DNA from: Fructobacillus cardui
GTDB lineage: Bacteria > Bacillota > Bacilli > Lactobacillales > Lactobacillaceae
Strand: one strand, 5' to 3'
Assembly: GCF_023218935.1 (NCBI RefSeq)
Contig: NZ_JAJIAL010000004.1
Length of the DNA: 64,000 nucleotides
Shown here: positions 31,581-40,283 of the stretch, piece after piece
Numbering within the stretch: position 1 is the stretch's first letter
Layout of the letters: every line of letters starts with the position of its first letter
The notes under the pieces: generated by a model
The model's database searches: none
Told to the model about the DNA's origin: nothing
Seen by the model: only the letters and a program-made list of their open reading frames with translations
Program-made: the position numbers and the translations under genes

Positions 31581-32258
31581 TTATTTCAACCAGTTAACAG
31601 GGACTTCTTGGTGCCTTTCTAAAAAGGCATTGGCCTTGGAAAATGGTTTAGAACCAAAGAAGCCCCGATAAGCGGCCAATGGGCTTGGGTGTGGCGCCAT
31701 TAAAATCAGATGCCTTTCAGTATCGATTAGCCGCGCCCTTTGCTGGGCCGGCTTCCCCCACAAAATGAAAACCTTTAGCCGTTGATCAGCGCTAGCCGCC
31801 TTAATCGCTGCATCTGAGAGTTCTTCCCAGCCTTGTTTTTGGTGGCTATTAGCTTGACCAGCAGCCACAGTGAACACCGTGTTAAGCAACAAAACACCCT
31901 GACTTGCCCATGTCGTTAAATCATGACTGGGTCGCACGCTGCCAATATCACTGGCTAACTCCTTTAAAATATTGCACAGTGATGGCGGAGCTGGTAGAAA
32001 ATCAGGCACCGAAAAGGCCAGGCCTTGGGCCTGATTTTCGCCATGATAAGGATCTTGACCTAGAATAACTACTTCCGTTTGCGCTAACGGAGTTTTCTCA
32101 AAAGCCAGAAAAACGTTTTCGCGCTTGGGGTAAACTGGTTTTTGGGGATCTTGATAAACTTCATTTAAAAATGATTCGGCCTGCTGTTGATAGCCCGCGG
32201 GCAAAAAAGGTGCTAAAGCCTGATCCCAGTCAGTTTTGGTCAAAGAAAAATCAGCCAT
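31581..32258 (-). CDS. ung: Uracil-DNA glycosylase
   Basis: The 225-residue family 1 UDG has the catalytic GQDPYHGENQAQGLAFSV motif (Asp/His, about 65-80) and the DNA-minor-groove loop MAPHPSPLAAYRGFFG (about 185-200). It removes uracil from DNA. The start has AGGAG upstream, and the gene is divergent from the methyltransferase-like gene. Confidence 0.97.
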   Translation of the reverse strand: MADFSLTKTDWDQALAPFLPAGYQQQAESFLNEVYQDPQKPVYPKRENVFLAFEKTPLAQTEVVILGQDPYHGENQAQGLAFSVPDFLPAPPSLCNILKELASDIGSVRPSHDLTTWASQGVLLLNTVFTVAAGQANSHQKQGWEELSDAAIKAASADQRLKVFILWGKPAQQRARLIDTERHLILMAPHPSPLAAYRGFFGSKPFSKANAFLERHQEVPVNWLK

Positions 32259-32362
32259 GGTGTATACTACTCCTAATAAGACATTTCACTAACACTGTAC
32301 CAAAAAAAAACACAAGAGAAAACGCTACCAGAAACGTTTTTACCCAATCTTAAGGACTCTTT

Positions 32363-33091
32363 ATGCTCAGTCGAGAAAAACTACTTAATTTAAAAAAACA
32401 ATACATGACCGATTCACAGTCACTAGCCAAAATCGATGTGGTGATTCAAACTCTTGCTGCCCTCGATCACCAACAGCTACCACTTCACTGTCTCCCCAAC
32501 CTACTAGAAGATGTCAAGTCCTTAAGTCGCCATCCAGAACGACTCCTTCTCGATGATGCATTAGCAGAGCTAAGAGAAACACTGATTGTCAACTATGGAC
32601 TCTGGTTTTTACCAAACACAGATTGGGTCAAGGATTTAGCCCGCTTCGCCGGCCCCAGACCGATTATTGAGCTAATGGCCGGTAATGCCGCACTATCCGC
32701 TGCACTAGAAGCACAAGGACATGTTGTGAAAGCCGTCGATAACCTTGATTGGAGTGGACAAGATAATGAACGTCCTGTCCCCTGGACAACCGTCAGCAAA
32801 CAAGCTGCCCTAACGGCTGTAAAAGAGAGCTTACGCAAAGCCGATGATCCAAATTCTCAACCAATTTTTGTGATGGCTTGGGCACCAGATACTAACGACG
32901 ATGACTGGCAAATTTTACAATACCTTCGGAGCCAATCCCAACCTTTTCACTTAATTGTCATTGGTGAAAAAAATGGTGCCACCAATTCAAAGCAATTCTG
33001 GCAGGAGGCTGATTTGGAATTGAATGATGTTTTAAATCAGCATTATCGGGCCTTTGACATGATTCAAGATGCCGTTTATCTGGTGCACTGA
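32363..33091 (+). CDS. SAM-dependent methyltransferase-like protein
   Basis: The 242-residue protein has IIELMAGNAALSAALEAQGHVVKAVDNLDW (about 98-128), which fits motif I and the acidic residue of motif II of class I methyltransferases. FVMAWAPDTNDDDWQIL (about 168) takes the place of motif IV. The N-terminal 90 residues are helical and unrecognised. The substrate is unknown. A modest AAGGACTC binding site precedes the ATG. Confidence 0.65.
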   Translation: MLSREKLLNLKKQYMTDSQSLAKIDVVIQTLAALDHQQLPLHCLPNLLEDVKSLSRHPERLLLDDALAELRETLIVNYGLWFLPNTDWVKDLARFAGPRPIIELMAGNAALSAALEAQGHVVKAVDNLDWSGQDNERPVPWTTVSKQAALTAVKESLRKADDPNSQPIFVMAWAPDTNDDDWQILQYLRSQSQPFHLIVIGEKNGATNSKQFWQEADLELNDVLNQHYRAFDMIQDAVYLVH

Positions 33092-33125
33092 TAGTCAAGC
33101 AAGATACAATTTGATTGATTCTAAC

Positions 33126-33153
33126 AAAAAAGAAGGCTCTCGCCTTCTTTTTT
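33126..33153. terminator. Bidirectional terminator between the methyltransferase-like gene and cls
   Basis: AAAAAAGAAGGC-TCTC-GCCTTCTTTTTT forms a symmetric hairpin ending both converging transcripts. Confidence 0.9.
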
Positions 33154-33187
33154 ATCGACCTAATTTTAGAGACGGCCAATCTGATTT

Positions 33188-34660
33188 TTATAAAATTGGT
33201 GCTAGTAACCTAGCGACATACTGTTTAAAGACCAGCCAACGGCCCTGTTGGGCAAAGCTGGTCACCGTCTGCTCACTGGAAACAGTTAAATCATGCTTAA
33301 AAACATGGGCAAGATGATGAGCTAAGTCAGAATCGTATAGAAAGGCATTCACTTCAAAATTTAGCTTAAAAGAGCGAAAATCCAAATTAGCCGAACCAAC
33401 AGAAGCCAAATGATCATCGACTACCATCGTCTTGGCGTGCAAGAAACCATTTTGATAATAATAAATCTTAATTCCATACTTGGCTAACTGCGCAGCGTAA
33501 TACTGAGTGGCTCGATAGACAAAGGCATGGTCAGGCATGCAAGGCACCATAATCCGAACATCAACACCCGAATTAGCGGCAATTCGCAAAGCATCAAAAG
33601 TTGAATCATCCGGAATTAAATAGGGCGTTTGAATCCAACAGCGCTTTTTGGCCAATTGAATTAAGCGGATATAGCCCATCTTAATCTGTTCGTCATCCGT
33701 TTCAGGACCGGAAGTAACAATTTGTAAATTCGATTTACCCTGCAAAGCCAATTGCAATGGTGGAAAGTAGCGGTCTGACGTTACTGCCATTGGTCTCTTG
33801 GGTTCAGAAGCGTTCCAATCCAACAGAAAATGAGCTTGGAGTGAGTAAACTCCGGAACCCGTCATCCGTAAATGCGTATCACGCCAATGGCCAAATTTTT
33901 TATCACGGCCAAGATACTGGTCACCAATATTAAAACCACCAACATAGCCAATTTGGCCATCAATCACCACCATTTTACGGTGATCACGGAAGTTTAACTG
34001 AAAATCAACCAGCGTCAGTCGACGCTTCAAGAATGGCGTAGCGTGACCGCCAGCATCTCGTAACGGTGCAAAGAACCGCTTGGTTGTACCAAAGGAACCC
34101 AAGGCATCGTAAATGACGTGCACCTCAACGCCTGCTTGAGCCCGCTCGACTAAAATGTCTCTGATTTCATGCCCCAACTGATCACTATAAAAAGTATAAA
34201 ACTCAAGATTAATACTTTCCTGTGCTTGCTTCAAATCCTCTTTTAAGCGGCCAAAAAAATCCACACCCGAAGTAAAGACTTTAACCTGATTTTTTGTCGC
34301 CAAGGACGTCTGATTAATATTTTGAAACAGCGTGACCAAAGAACGAGCCTGAACTAAGGAGGCTTGCGTTTCGTTCACATGTGTCACAAGGCCTTCCCTT
34401 TTACCGCGTTCATCAGCATCTTGAATCAAATCGGCGATTTTTTCATTCATCGCTGAAGTATCTTGCCCTTGATAGGCAAAAAGCCGGCGCTGTGACAGCT
34501 TCCGGCCCGCAAAAGAATAAATAATAAAACCAAGGACTGGAATTAAAATCAGCACTAAGATCCACGCCCAAGTAGCGGCGATATCTCGTGGCTCACGAAA
34601 AACCGTGATAACGGCCACGGCCGTGTTAATAATTAAAAGTACTACTAGTGTTGTTAGCAT
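33188..34660 (-). CDS. cls: Cardiolipin synthase
   Basis: The 490-residue phospholipase-D-superfamily enzyme has two N-terminal membrane helices and the PLDc_N region (VFREPRDIAATWAWILVLIL). Two HKD motifs follow: HRKMVVIDGQIGYVGG (about 230) and HAKTMVVDDHLASVGSANLDFRSF (about 405-430). It condenses two phosphatidylglycerol molecules to cardiolipin at the membrane. Confidence 0.95.
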   Translation of the reverse strand: MLTTLVVLLIINTAVAVITVFREPRDIAATWAWILVLILIPVLGFIIYSFAGRKLSQRRLFAYQGQDTSAMNEKIADLIQDADERGKREGLVTHVNETQASLVQARSLVTLFQNINQTSLATKNQVKVFTSGVDFFGRLKEDLKQAQESINLEFYTFYSDQLGHEIRDILVERAQAGVEVHVIYDALGSFGTTKRFFAPLRDAGGHATPFLKRRLTLVDFQLNFRDHRKMVVIDGQIGYVGGFNIGDQYLGRDKKFGHWRDTHLRMTGSGVYSLQAHFLLDWNASEPKRPMAVTSDRYFPPLQLALQGKSNLQIVTSGPETDDEQIKMGYIRLIQLAKKRCWIQTPYLIPDDSTFDALRIAANSGVDVRIMVPCMPDHAFVYRATQYYAAQLAKYGIKIYYYQNGFLHAKTMVVDDHLASVGSANLDFRSFKLNFEVNAFLYDSDLAHHLAHVFKHDLTVSSEQTVTSFAQQGRWLVFKQYVARLLAPIL

Positions 34661-34715
34661 CTGCTTACCTTTATTTCACCCTGTGAAAGTCCGGTTTTGT
34701 ACCAGGTGCTAGTCC

Positions 34716-35249
34716 TTAGTATTCCATCAAAGCAACAAACGGTACTTCGCCGGCTTCCATAATCTTCTCTCGACCGTGGAGGTCCTCTAATTCAATAATA
34801 AAGGCTACTCCGGCCACCACGCCACCTAATTCTTCCACAATCTTGCGGGTAGCATTGATGGTGCCACCAGTTGCCAAAAGGTCATCGACAATCAAGACCC
34901 GTTGACCAGGTTGAATGGCATCCTCATGAATTTCCAACTCATTGACACCGCCATACTCCAATGTGTAAGATGCTGAAACAGCCTTACGGGGTAACTTACC
35001 AGACTTACGTGCTGGCACAAAACCAATACCCATGGCATAGGCTAATGGCGAACCAACGATGAAGCCACGTGATTCTGGCCCAGCAATCAAGTCGACATCC
35101 AAGTCTTTGGCAAAATCAACGATTTGGTCAATTGCTTGCTTATAAGCAGGCCCATCACCCATCAATGGTGAGATATCACGGAAAGAAACACCAGGTTCTG
35201 GATAATCTTCCACTGTGGCAACATAATCATGTAAATTAATTTTACTCAT
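34716..35249 (-). CDS. apt: Adenine phosphoribosyltransferase
   Basis: The 177-residue protein has the PRPP-binding motif RVLIVDDLLATGGTINA (about 118-134), IAGPESRGFIVGSPLAY and KSGKLPR. It salvages adenine to AMP. It is 24 bp downstream of recJ, as is common in Firmicutes. Confidence 0.96.
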   Translation of the reverse strand: MSKINLHDYVATVEDYPEPGVSFRDISPLMGDGPAYKQAIDQIVDFAKDLDVDLIAGPESRGFIVGSPLAYAMGIGFVPARKSGKLPRKAVSASYTLEYGGVNELEIHEDAIQPGQRVLIVDDLLATGGTINATRKIVEELGGVVAGVAFIIELEDLHGREKIMEAGEVPFVALMEY

Positions 35250-35273
35250 TTTTATTTCCTCAAGCCGGGTTCA

Positions 35274-37364
35274 TTAACCGGCAAAATACCGCTGGTATGT
35301 GACAGAGTTTGCCAAGGGCTTTTTACTGGTACTTGGTAAACACAAAATGGTCCCTGCATTCATTTTAACAAAACCGAGGTCCAAAAAGACCTGAATCATT
35401 AATTTAAATTGCTTTTCTTGCATTGAAAGTTCGGATAATACAACTTCCAAATGCCCGATAATGTCCAATTTTTGGTGTCCATACAAATATTTATATAATC
35501 TGGCAAAGTCTTGGCTACTCGTTTGACCGATTGCCTGCGCCAATGTTGTGGATGAATTTTTAACCGCAGCTTGTGCGGTTTGTGCCGTTTGGACCACTTG
35601 CTTTTTAACCTGACGAACGACTGGCTCCATTGACGTAGGCTGATTTTGCTCTACTTCGACAAAGGCCAAATCTTCCAGCATTAATTGCAGCCTAGTTTTG
35701 CCGGCAAAGGTGTTCACCCCAACCTTGCCCGCTAGGGTCGCCTGTGTTTTTTCTTGGGCTTCTTTTACCAAATCAGGCTGATTGAAGGCTAAGGCCTCGA
35801 CAAATCCCCGCCCGCCACGAATATTAAGCTTTAGATGCTGATTAAGCGCCCCCATCGATTGAACCGATTCTAGTGGCACATCCTCAACAGCAATAACGGG
35901 CTGTGGGTTGCCCTGGCCAAATGGTTCAAGCAAAGCTAATTGCTGGTAAAAATCAGGTGTCAAAATCCGTGGCTGCACAACCAAGTTAACGTCTAACTTT
36001 TGATCGGCAAATTGCAGGTTAGCCCCATCTTGTTGAACCAAGTTTTGGACCACCGGCAATTCATCCGGCGTCATACTGACTCCTAAGGCACCGGCATGAC
36101 CACCAAAACTAGTGAAGTAGTCAGCATAGGCCTGCAAGAAGGCATGCAAATCAAAGTCCCCAAAGGAACGTCCAGAACCCTTATAAACGCCGTCAACGAG
36201 CGAAAGAACCACCACGGGTTTTTTCACTAATTCAGCCAAGCGGGCAGCGACAATGCCAAGAATTCCCTGATGCCAATTTTGGCCAGCAATCAGCAAGATG
36301 TTGGTCTTCTGATTTTTTGGGTCTAGGGCCTGCTCTTTTGCCTGATCAAAGACGGTATCCACTAAGGTCCGACGCTCATCATTGAGCTGTTCCACTTCCT
36401 TAGCAATCGCCTTGGCTCGCTCTGGGTCCTTCGTTAACAAGAGTTCTAAACCTAGCTGACCATCGGCCAGTCGACCAATCGCGTTTAACCGTGGCGCAAT
36501 TTTAAAGCCAATCGTTTCGGCTAAAATTGCTTGCCCCTTGGCGTGCTGCGCGCTCTTTAATAGGGCAGCTAGACCGGGTCTGGGATTTTCCTCAATCTGT
36601 TTAAGACCCCAGGTCACAAAGGCCCGATTTTCATCGGTCAGAGGGACCACATCGGCCACCGCACCCATCGCAACCAAATCCAAAAATTCCACTGGTAAGT
36701 CTTTCAATAATTCGGCCGGTTGTCCATCGGCTAAGATTGCCTGAGCAACCTTAAAAGCAACCCCTGCTCCTGATAAATCAGAAAAAGGATATCTTCCCTC
36801 TGGATGGCGTGGATGGATGATGGCATAAGCATCGGGCAGAGTCTCCGGTAAAGCGTGGTGGTCAGTCACGACCACATCAACGCCAGCACCTTGCGCCCAA
36901 GCAATTGCCTCATGGCCACTGACGCCGTTATCAACCGTGATAATCAAGCTCGCACCGGTTTCTTCAACCAAGCGTTGGTAAGTCGTTAAATTGGGTCCAT
37001 AACCATCTTCAAAACGGTTTGGAATGTAGGGTGTTACCTCTGCACCAAGCGAGGTCAGCGTTTCCACCATAATCGCGGTACTCGTGATACCATCGACGTC
37101 ATAATCACCGTAAACCAAAATTGGTTCGGCAGTAAACACTGCTTCTTGAATCCGATCCACCGCCTTGTCCATATCGAAAAATTCGCTTGGATCGTGAATA
37201 CTTTGAAAATCAGGATGCAAAAAGGCCTGCGCCTCTTTCACATCCTTGATGCCGTTTTGCACCAAAAAACCTGCTGTAACTGGATTTAAATGTAATTGTT
37301 CCTGTAACCGTTGGCTACTCATTTGATCTGGTTGATCTAACAACCGCCAATTACTTGGTACCAT
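35274..37364 (-). CDS. recJ: Single-stranded-DNA exonuclease RecJ
   Basis: The 696-residue protein has DHH-family motifs: VYGDYDVDGITSTA (about 63), VTVDNGVSGHEA, VVTDHHALPE (about 145-155) and AGVAFKVAQA. The DHHA1 motif GGHAGALGVS is at about 425. An OB-type domain and a C-terminal Firmicute extension with a Gln/Ala-rich linker follow. It degrades single-stranded DNA 5' to 3' in recombination and repair. The start at 37364 follows AAGGAG; the frame further upstream overlaps rnz. Confidence 0.95.
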   Translation of the reverse strand: MVPSNWRLLDQPDQMSSQRLQEQLHLNPVTAGFLVQNGIKDVKEAQAFLHPDFQSIHDPSEFFDMDKAVDRIQEAVFTAEPILVYGDYDVDGITSTAIMVETLTSLGAEVTPYIPNRFEDGYGPNLTTYQRLVEETGASLIITVDNGVSGHEAIAWAQGAGVDVVVTDHHALPETLPDAYAIIHPRHPEGRYPFSDLSGAGVAFKVAQAILADGQPAELLKDLPVEFLDLVAMGAVADVVPLTDENRAFVTWGLKQIEENPRPGLAALLKSAQHAKGQAILAETIGFKIAPRLNAIGRLADGQLGLELLLTKDPERAKAIAKEVEQLNDERRTLVDTVFDQAKEQALDPKNQKTNILLIAGQNWHQGILGIVAARLAELVKKPVVVLSLVDGVYKGSGRSFGDFDLHAFLQAYADYFTSFGGHAGALGVSMTPDELPVVQNLVQQDGANLQFADQKLDVNLVVQPRILTPDFYQQLALLEPFGQGNPQPVIAVEDVPLESVQSMGALNQHLKLNIRGGRGFVEALAFNQPDLVKEAQEKTQATLAGKVGVNTFAGKTRLQLMLEDLAFVEVEQNQPTSMEPVVRQVKKQVVQTAQTAQAAVKNSSTTLAQAIGQTSSQDFARLYKYLYGHQKLDIIGHLEVVLSELSMQEKQFKLMIQVFLDLGFVKMNAGTILCLPSTSKKPLANSVTYQRYFAG

Positions 37365-38307
37365 GCTGCTCCTTCTTGAATGGGACATCAACAACGTCGA
37401 AGTCACGGGCAACATAGGTATTTGGGAACAAATGCTTCACATCGCTAATGAACTTCTTTAATAATGGGCCAATATACCGGGCAGAAATGTGGACCAAGAC
37501 TAATTTACCAACATGACTGTCGAGCGCTAGGTGGGCCGCATCACGGGAAGTTGAATGTCCATGTGCCCGTGCTAATTTACTTTCTTCCTTACTTTGACCA
37601 TAGGTTGATTCGTGAACCAAGACGTCTGCACCCTGCGCCAAAATCTTTGCTTGGTCATTTGGGAGAGTGTCCAAAATAAAGGTCACGACGCGTCCCGGTT
37701 GTGCTGTGCCAAGGTAATCCTGACCATTAATCACACGACCATCGTCAAGGGTCACCGTTTCACCGGCCTTCAAGCGACCATAGACAGGACCTGCTGGAAT
37801 TTGATCAGCCTTCACCTTATCAATCAGCAATTCTCCTGGATGAGCCTTTTCTTCCACCCGAAAGCCCCAAGCCTCAATCCGGTGCTTCAAAGGAGCCGCT
37901 ACCACGCGGAAGGTATCATCTTCAAAAATCGTCCCCACCTCAATTTCCACATAGTGAACTGGGTAAGACAAGTGCGTATCTGAAACCCGCAAAGCCGTTT
38001 GCACAAAAGACTTCAAGGCTTTAGGACCATAAATCGTCAGTGGTTCACTTTTATCAGCGCCCTGGAAAGACCGTGAGGACAATAAACCAGGCAAACCAAA
38101 AATATGGTCGCCATGCAAATGGGAAATAAAAATTTTTTCAATCTTCCGTGGGCGAATCGTGGTTTGCAAAATCTGGTGTTGGGTTGCTTCCCCAACATCA
38201 AAAAGCCAGACAGCATTGCGCTCATCAAGTAGCTTCAAAGCAATGCTGGCCACATTGCGAAATTTAGATGGTTGGCCCGAGCCAGTTCCTAAAAATTCCA
38301 GTTCCAT
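37351..38307 (-). CDS. rnz: Ribonuclease Z
   Basis: The 318-residue metallo-beta-lactamase-fold enzyme starts MELEFLGTGSGQPSKFRNVA. It has the metal-binding HLHGDHIFGLPGLL (about 63-75), LVHESTYGQSKEE (about 210) and HSTSRDAAHLA (about 245). It trims tRNA 3' ends, which fits the CCA-less tRNA-Leu in this window. It overlaps recJ by 14 bp. Confidence 0.96.
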   Translation of the reverse strand: MELEFLGTGSGQPSKFRNVASIALKLLDERNAVWLFDVGEATQHQILQTTIRPRKIEKIFISHLHGDHIFGLPGLLSSRSFQGADKSEPLTIYGPKALKSFVQTALRVSDTHLSYPVHYVEIEVGTIFEDDTFRVVAAPLKHRIEAWGFRVEEKAHPGELLIDKVKADQIPAGPVYGRLKAGETVTLDDGRVINGQDYLGTAQPGRVVTFILDTLPNDQAKILAQGADVLVHESTYGQSKEESKLARAHGHSTSRDAAHLALDSHVGKLVLVHISARYIGPLLKKFISDVKHLFPNTYVARDFDVVDVPFKKEQHGTK

Positions 38308-38358
38308 CGGTCTTGTCCTTTATCCTATATTCGATCTACCGATGTTTACTAGTACAAA

Positions 38359-39102
38359 TTAATCGTCTGCTAATTCACTCTTAATATCATCCAATAGGTC
38401 GCGTTCTTCATTTGTAAATACCCGATTTTCTAATAAATCAGGTCGACGTAAGTACGTCTTTTTTAACGCTTCTTTTAACCGCCATTCAGCGATTTTACCG
38501 TGGTTTCCAGAAGTTAAGACATCTGGTACGGTTAATCCACGAAAGTCTGCTGGTCGCGTGTATTGTGGGTATTCCAGCAAGCCATCAGCAAAGGAATCAC
38601 CTTCTGCCGATTCAGCATTGCCCAAAACATGAGGCAAAAAGCGAACCGTTGCATCAATCATGACCATCGAGGCCAGTTCCCCACCAGTTAAAATATAATC
38701 ACCCAGTGAAAGTTCTTCGTCTATCAAGGTCTTAATTCGCTCATCATAGCCCTCATAATGACCGGCAATAAAAGTTAAGTGGTCATAGTTGGCCAATCGT
38801 TTCGCATCCGTGTGGTCAAACTTCTTACCCGCCGGATCCAACAAGATGACATGCCCCGCACTTTTTTCAGGGCTATTTTTCTTGACGGCCTCTAAGGCAT
38901 CAAAAATCGGTTGGGGCGTGAGCAACATGCCAGCCCCACCACCAAAGGGATAGTCATCAACATTATTATGTTTGTTTGTCGTATAATCACGAAAATCAGT
39001 CACAGCAAAGTCAAGGTCACCACGATCGATTGCTTTACCGATAATTGACTGACGCATTGGTGCAAACATATCTGGAAAAAGGCTTAAAACATCAATCTTC
39101 AT
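38359..39102 (-). CDS. trmD: tRNA (guanine-N1)-methyltransferase
   Basis: The 247-residue SPOUT-fold enzyme starts MKIDVLSLFPDMF and has PFGGGAGMLLTPQPIFDAL and the knot region ILTGGELASMVMIDATVRFLP (about 125-145). It methylates G37 of tRNAs. The start at 39102 lies inside the end of rimM (11-bp overlap), so translation is coupled. Confidence 0.97.
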   Translation of the reverse strand: MKIDVLSLFPDMFAPMRQSIIGKAIDRGDLDFAVTDFRDYTTNKHNNVDDYPFGGGAGMLLTPQPIFDALEAVKKNSPEKSAGHVILLDPAGKKFDHTDAKRLANYDHLTFIAGHYEGYDERIKTLIDEELSLGDYILTGGELASMVMIDATVRFLPHVLGNAESAEGDSFADGLLEYPQYTRPADFRGLTVPDVLTSGNHGKIAEWRLKEALKKTYLRRPDLLENRVFTNEERDLLDDIKSELADD

Positions 39103-39619
39103 CGTCAAATAGCCCTTCCAAGACATCAATGGTAATCACCTTATCAGCCACATTGACCTCTTTTACGACATCATCGATCATCGGAATTAAGCCATCTTTG
39201 CCCTTGGGACGCTCCATAATCCAAACGTCGTTGGCACCAGTCGTCATAATTTCCTTGATTTCACCCAAAGTCTGCCCATCTAAGTCGACAACCGTGCAGC
39301 CAATGATTTCGTTGTAGTAATATTCACCATCATCAAGGTTATCCCGATCTTCTTCATCAACGAAGACATCCTGGCCCTTAAAAGTTTCAACTTGGTTAAT
39401 ATTATCAACACCCTCAAAGGTGACCAACCACATCCCCTTATGAACGCGGGCCTTTGCAATCGTTTCCTTGACGTATTGCCCCTGGTCCAAACGGTAAATC
39501 GCTTGCCCCTTGTGAAAGCGGTCGTCAGCAAAGTCCGTAATGGCTTTGATTTTCAACTCACCACGAATGCCATGTGTATTGACAATCGTTCCAATTTTAA
39601 AGTAATTTTTTGTTTCCAT
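39092..39619 (-). CDS. rimM: 16S rRNA processing protein RimM
   Basis: The 175-residue protein has an N-terminal RimM barrel (FKIGTIVNTHGIRGELKI) and a C-terminal PRC-barrel (GCTVVDLDGQTLGEIKEIM, WIMERPKGKDGLIPMIDDVVKEV). It assists 30S head maturation around S19. It is part of the rpsP-rimM-trmD group. Confidence 0.96.
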   Translation of the reverse strand: METKNYFKIGTIVNTHGIRGELKIKAITDFADDRFHKGQAIYRLDQGQYVKETIAKARVHKGMWLVTFEGVDNINQVETFKGQDVFVDEEDRDNLDDGEYYYNEIIGCTVVDLDGQTLGEIKEIMTTGANDVWIMERPKGKDGLIPMIDDVVKEVNVADKVITIDVLEGLFDDED

Positions 39620-39660
39620 ACTCTCTATTATAGCAAAGCTTTGCTTATCTTAGCTTGTTC

Positions 39661-39697
39661 AAAAAGAAAAAAACTACCAAATGAACTTTGGTAGTTT
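39661..39697 (-). terminator. Terminator between rpsP and rimM
   Basis: AAACTACCAAA (39671-39681) pairs with TTTGGTAGTTT (39687-39697). On the minus strand the stem is followed by a T-rich run, so rpsP transcripts largely end here. Confidence 0.75.
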
Positions 39698-39719
39698 CCA
39701 CTTTATAAACCAGTTTGTC

Positions 39720-40178
39720 TTAAACCAATTCCAACAAGTCAGCCTTCTTAGCTGATGCTGGGTAGTCGATACCTTGGGCGTCCAAGTATGCCTTGATTTC
39801 GGCAACCTTGTTCTTAGCCGTTGGCTTTTCAGAAGAAGCAGCTGCTTCTTCCTTAGCTGCTGGCTTAGCAGCAGCTGACTTCTTTGCCTTAGCAGGCTTT
39901 TCAGAAGCTGCAGCAGCCTTTTGTTCAGCATACTTAGCCATGATGCCAGTCTTTGACAACAAGTTACGAGCTGTGTCAGATGGTTGTGCACCATTTGCCA
40001 ACCAAGCCAAAATCTTAGCTTCGTCCAACTTTACTTCTGCTGGAACAGCGATTGGGTTATAAGTTCCCACTGTTTCGATAAAACGACCATCACGTGGTGA
40101 ACGTGAGTCAGCGATAACAACGCGGTAGAATGGACGCTTCTTAGCACCCATCCGCTTCAAGCGAATTTTAACTGCCAT
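39720..40178 (-). CDS. rpsP: Ribosomal protein S16 with long C-terminal extension
   Basis: The 152-residue protein has an N-terminal 85-90 residues (AVKIRLKRMGAKKRPFYRVVIADSRSPRDG) that form ordinary S16. About 60 extra residues follow: an Ala/Lys/Glu-rich linker and then a compact segment KNKVAEIKAYLDAQGIDYPASAKKADLLELV, which resembles a HeH/LEM or SAP-type helix-extension-helix motif. The binding site GGAGG precedes the ATG. Confidence 0.97.
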   Translation of the reverse strand: MAVKIRLKRMGAKKRPFYRVVIADSRSPRDGRFIETVGTYNPIAVPAEVKLDEAKILAWLANGAQPSDTARNLLSKTGIMAKYAEQKAAAASEKPAKAKKSAAAKPAAKEEAAASSEKPTAKNKVAEIKAYLDAQGIDYPASAKKADLLELV

Positions 40179-40225
40179 AATGTAATTCCTCCGTATTTCT
40201 TTACTTGTCTATTATGCCAAATAAC

Positions 40226-40263
40226 AAAAACGATGTCAAGTGTTTTTACTTGACATCGTTTTT
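40226..40263 (-). terminator. Terminator of ileS
   Basis: AAAAACGATGTCAAG (40226-40240) pairs perfectly with CTTGACATCGTTTTT (40249-40263), with T-runs on both strands. Confidence 0.9.
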
Positions 40264-40283
40264 TAAATCAAAATAACTGATTT

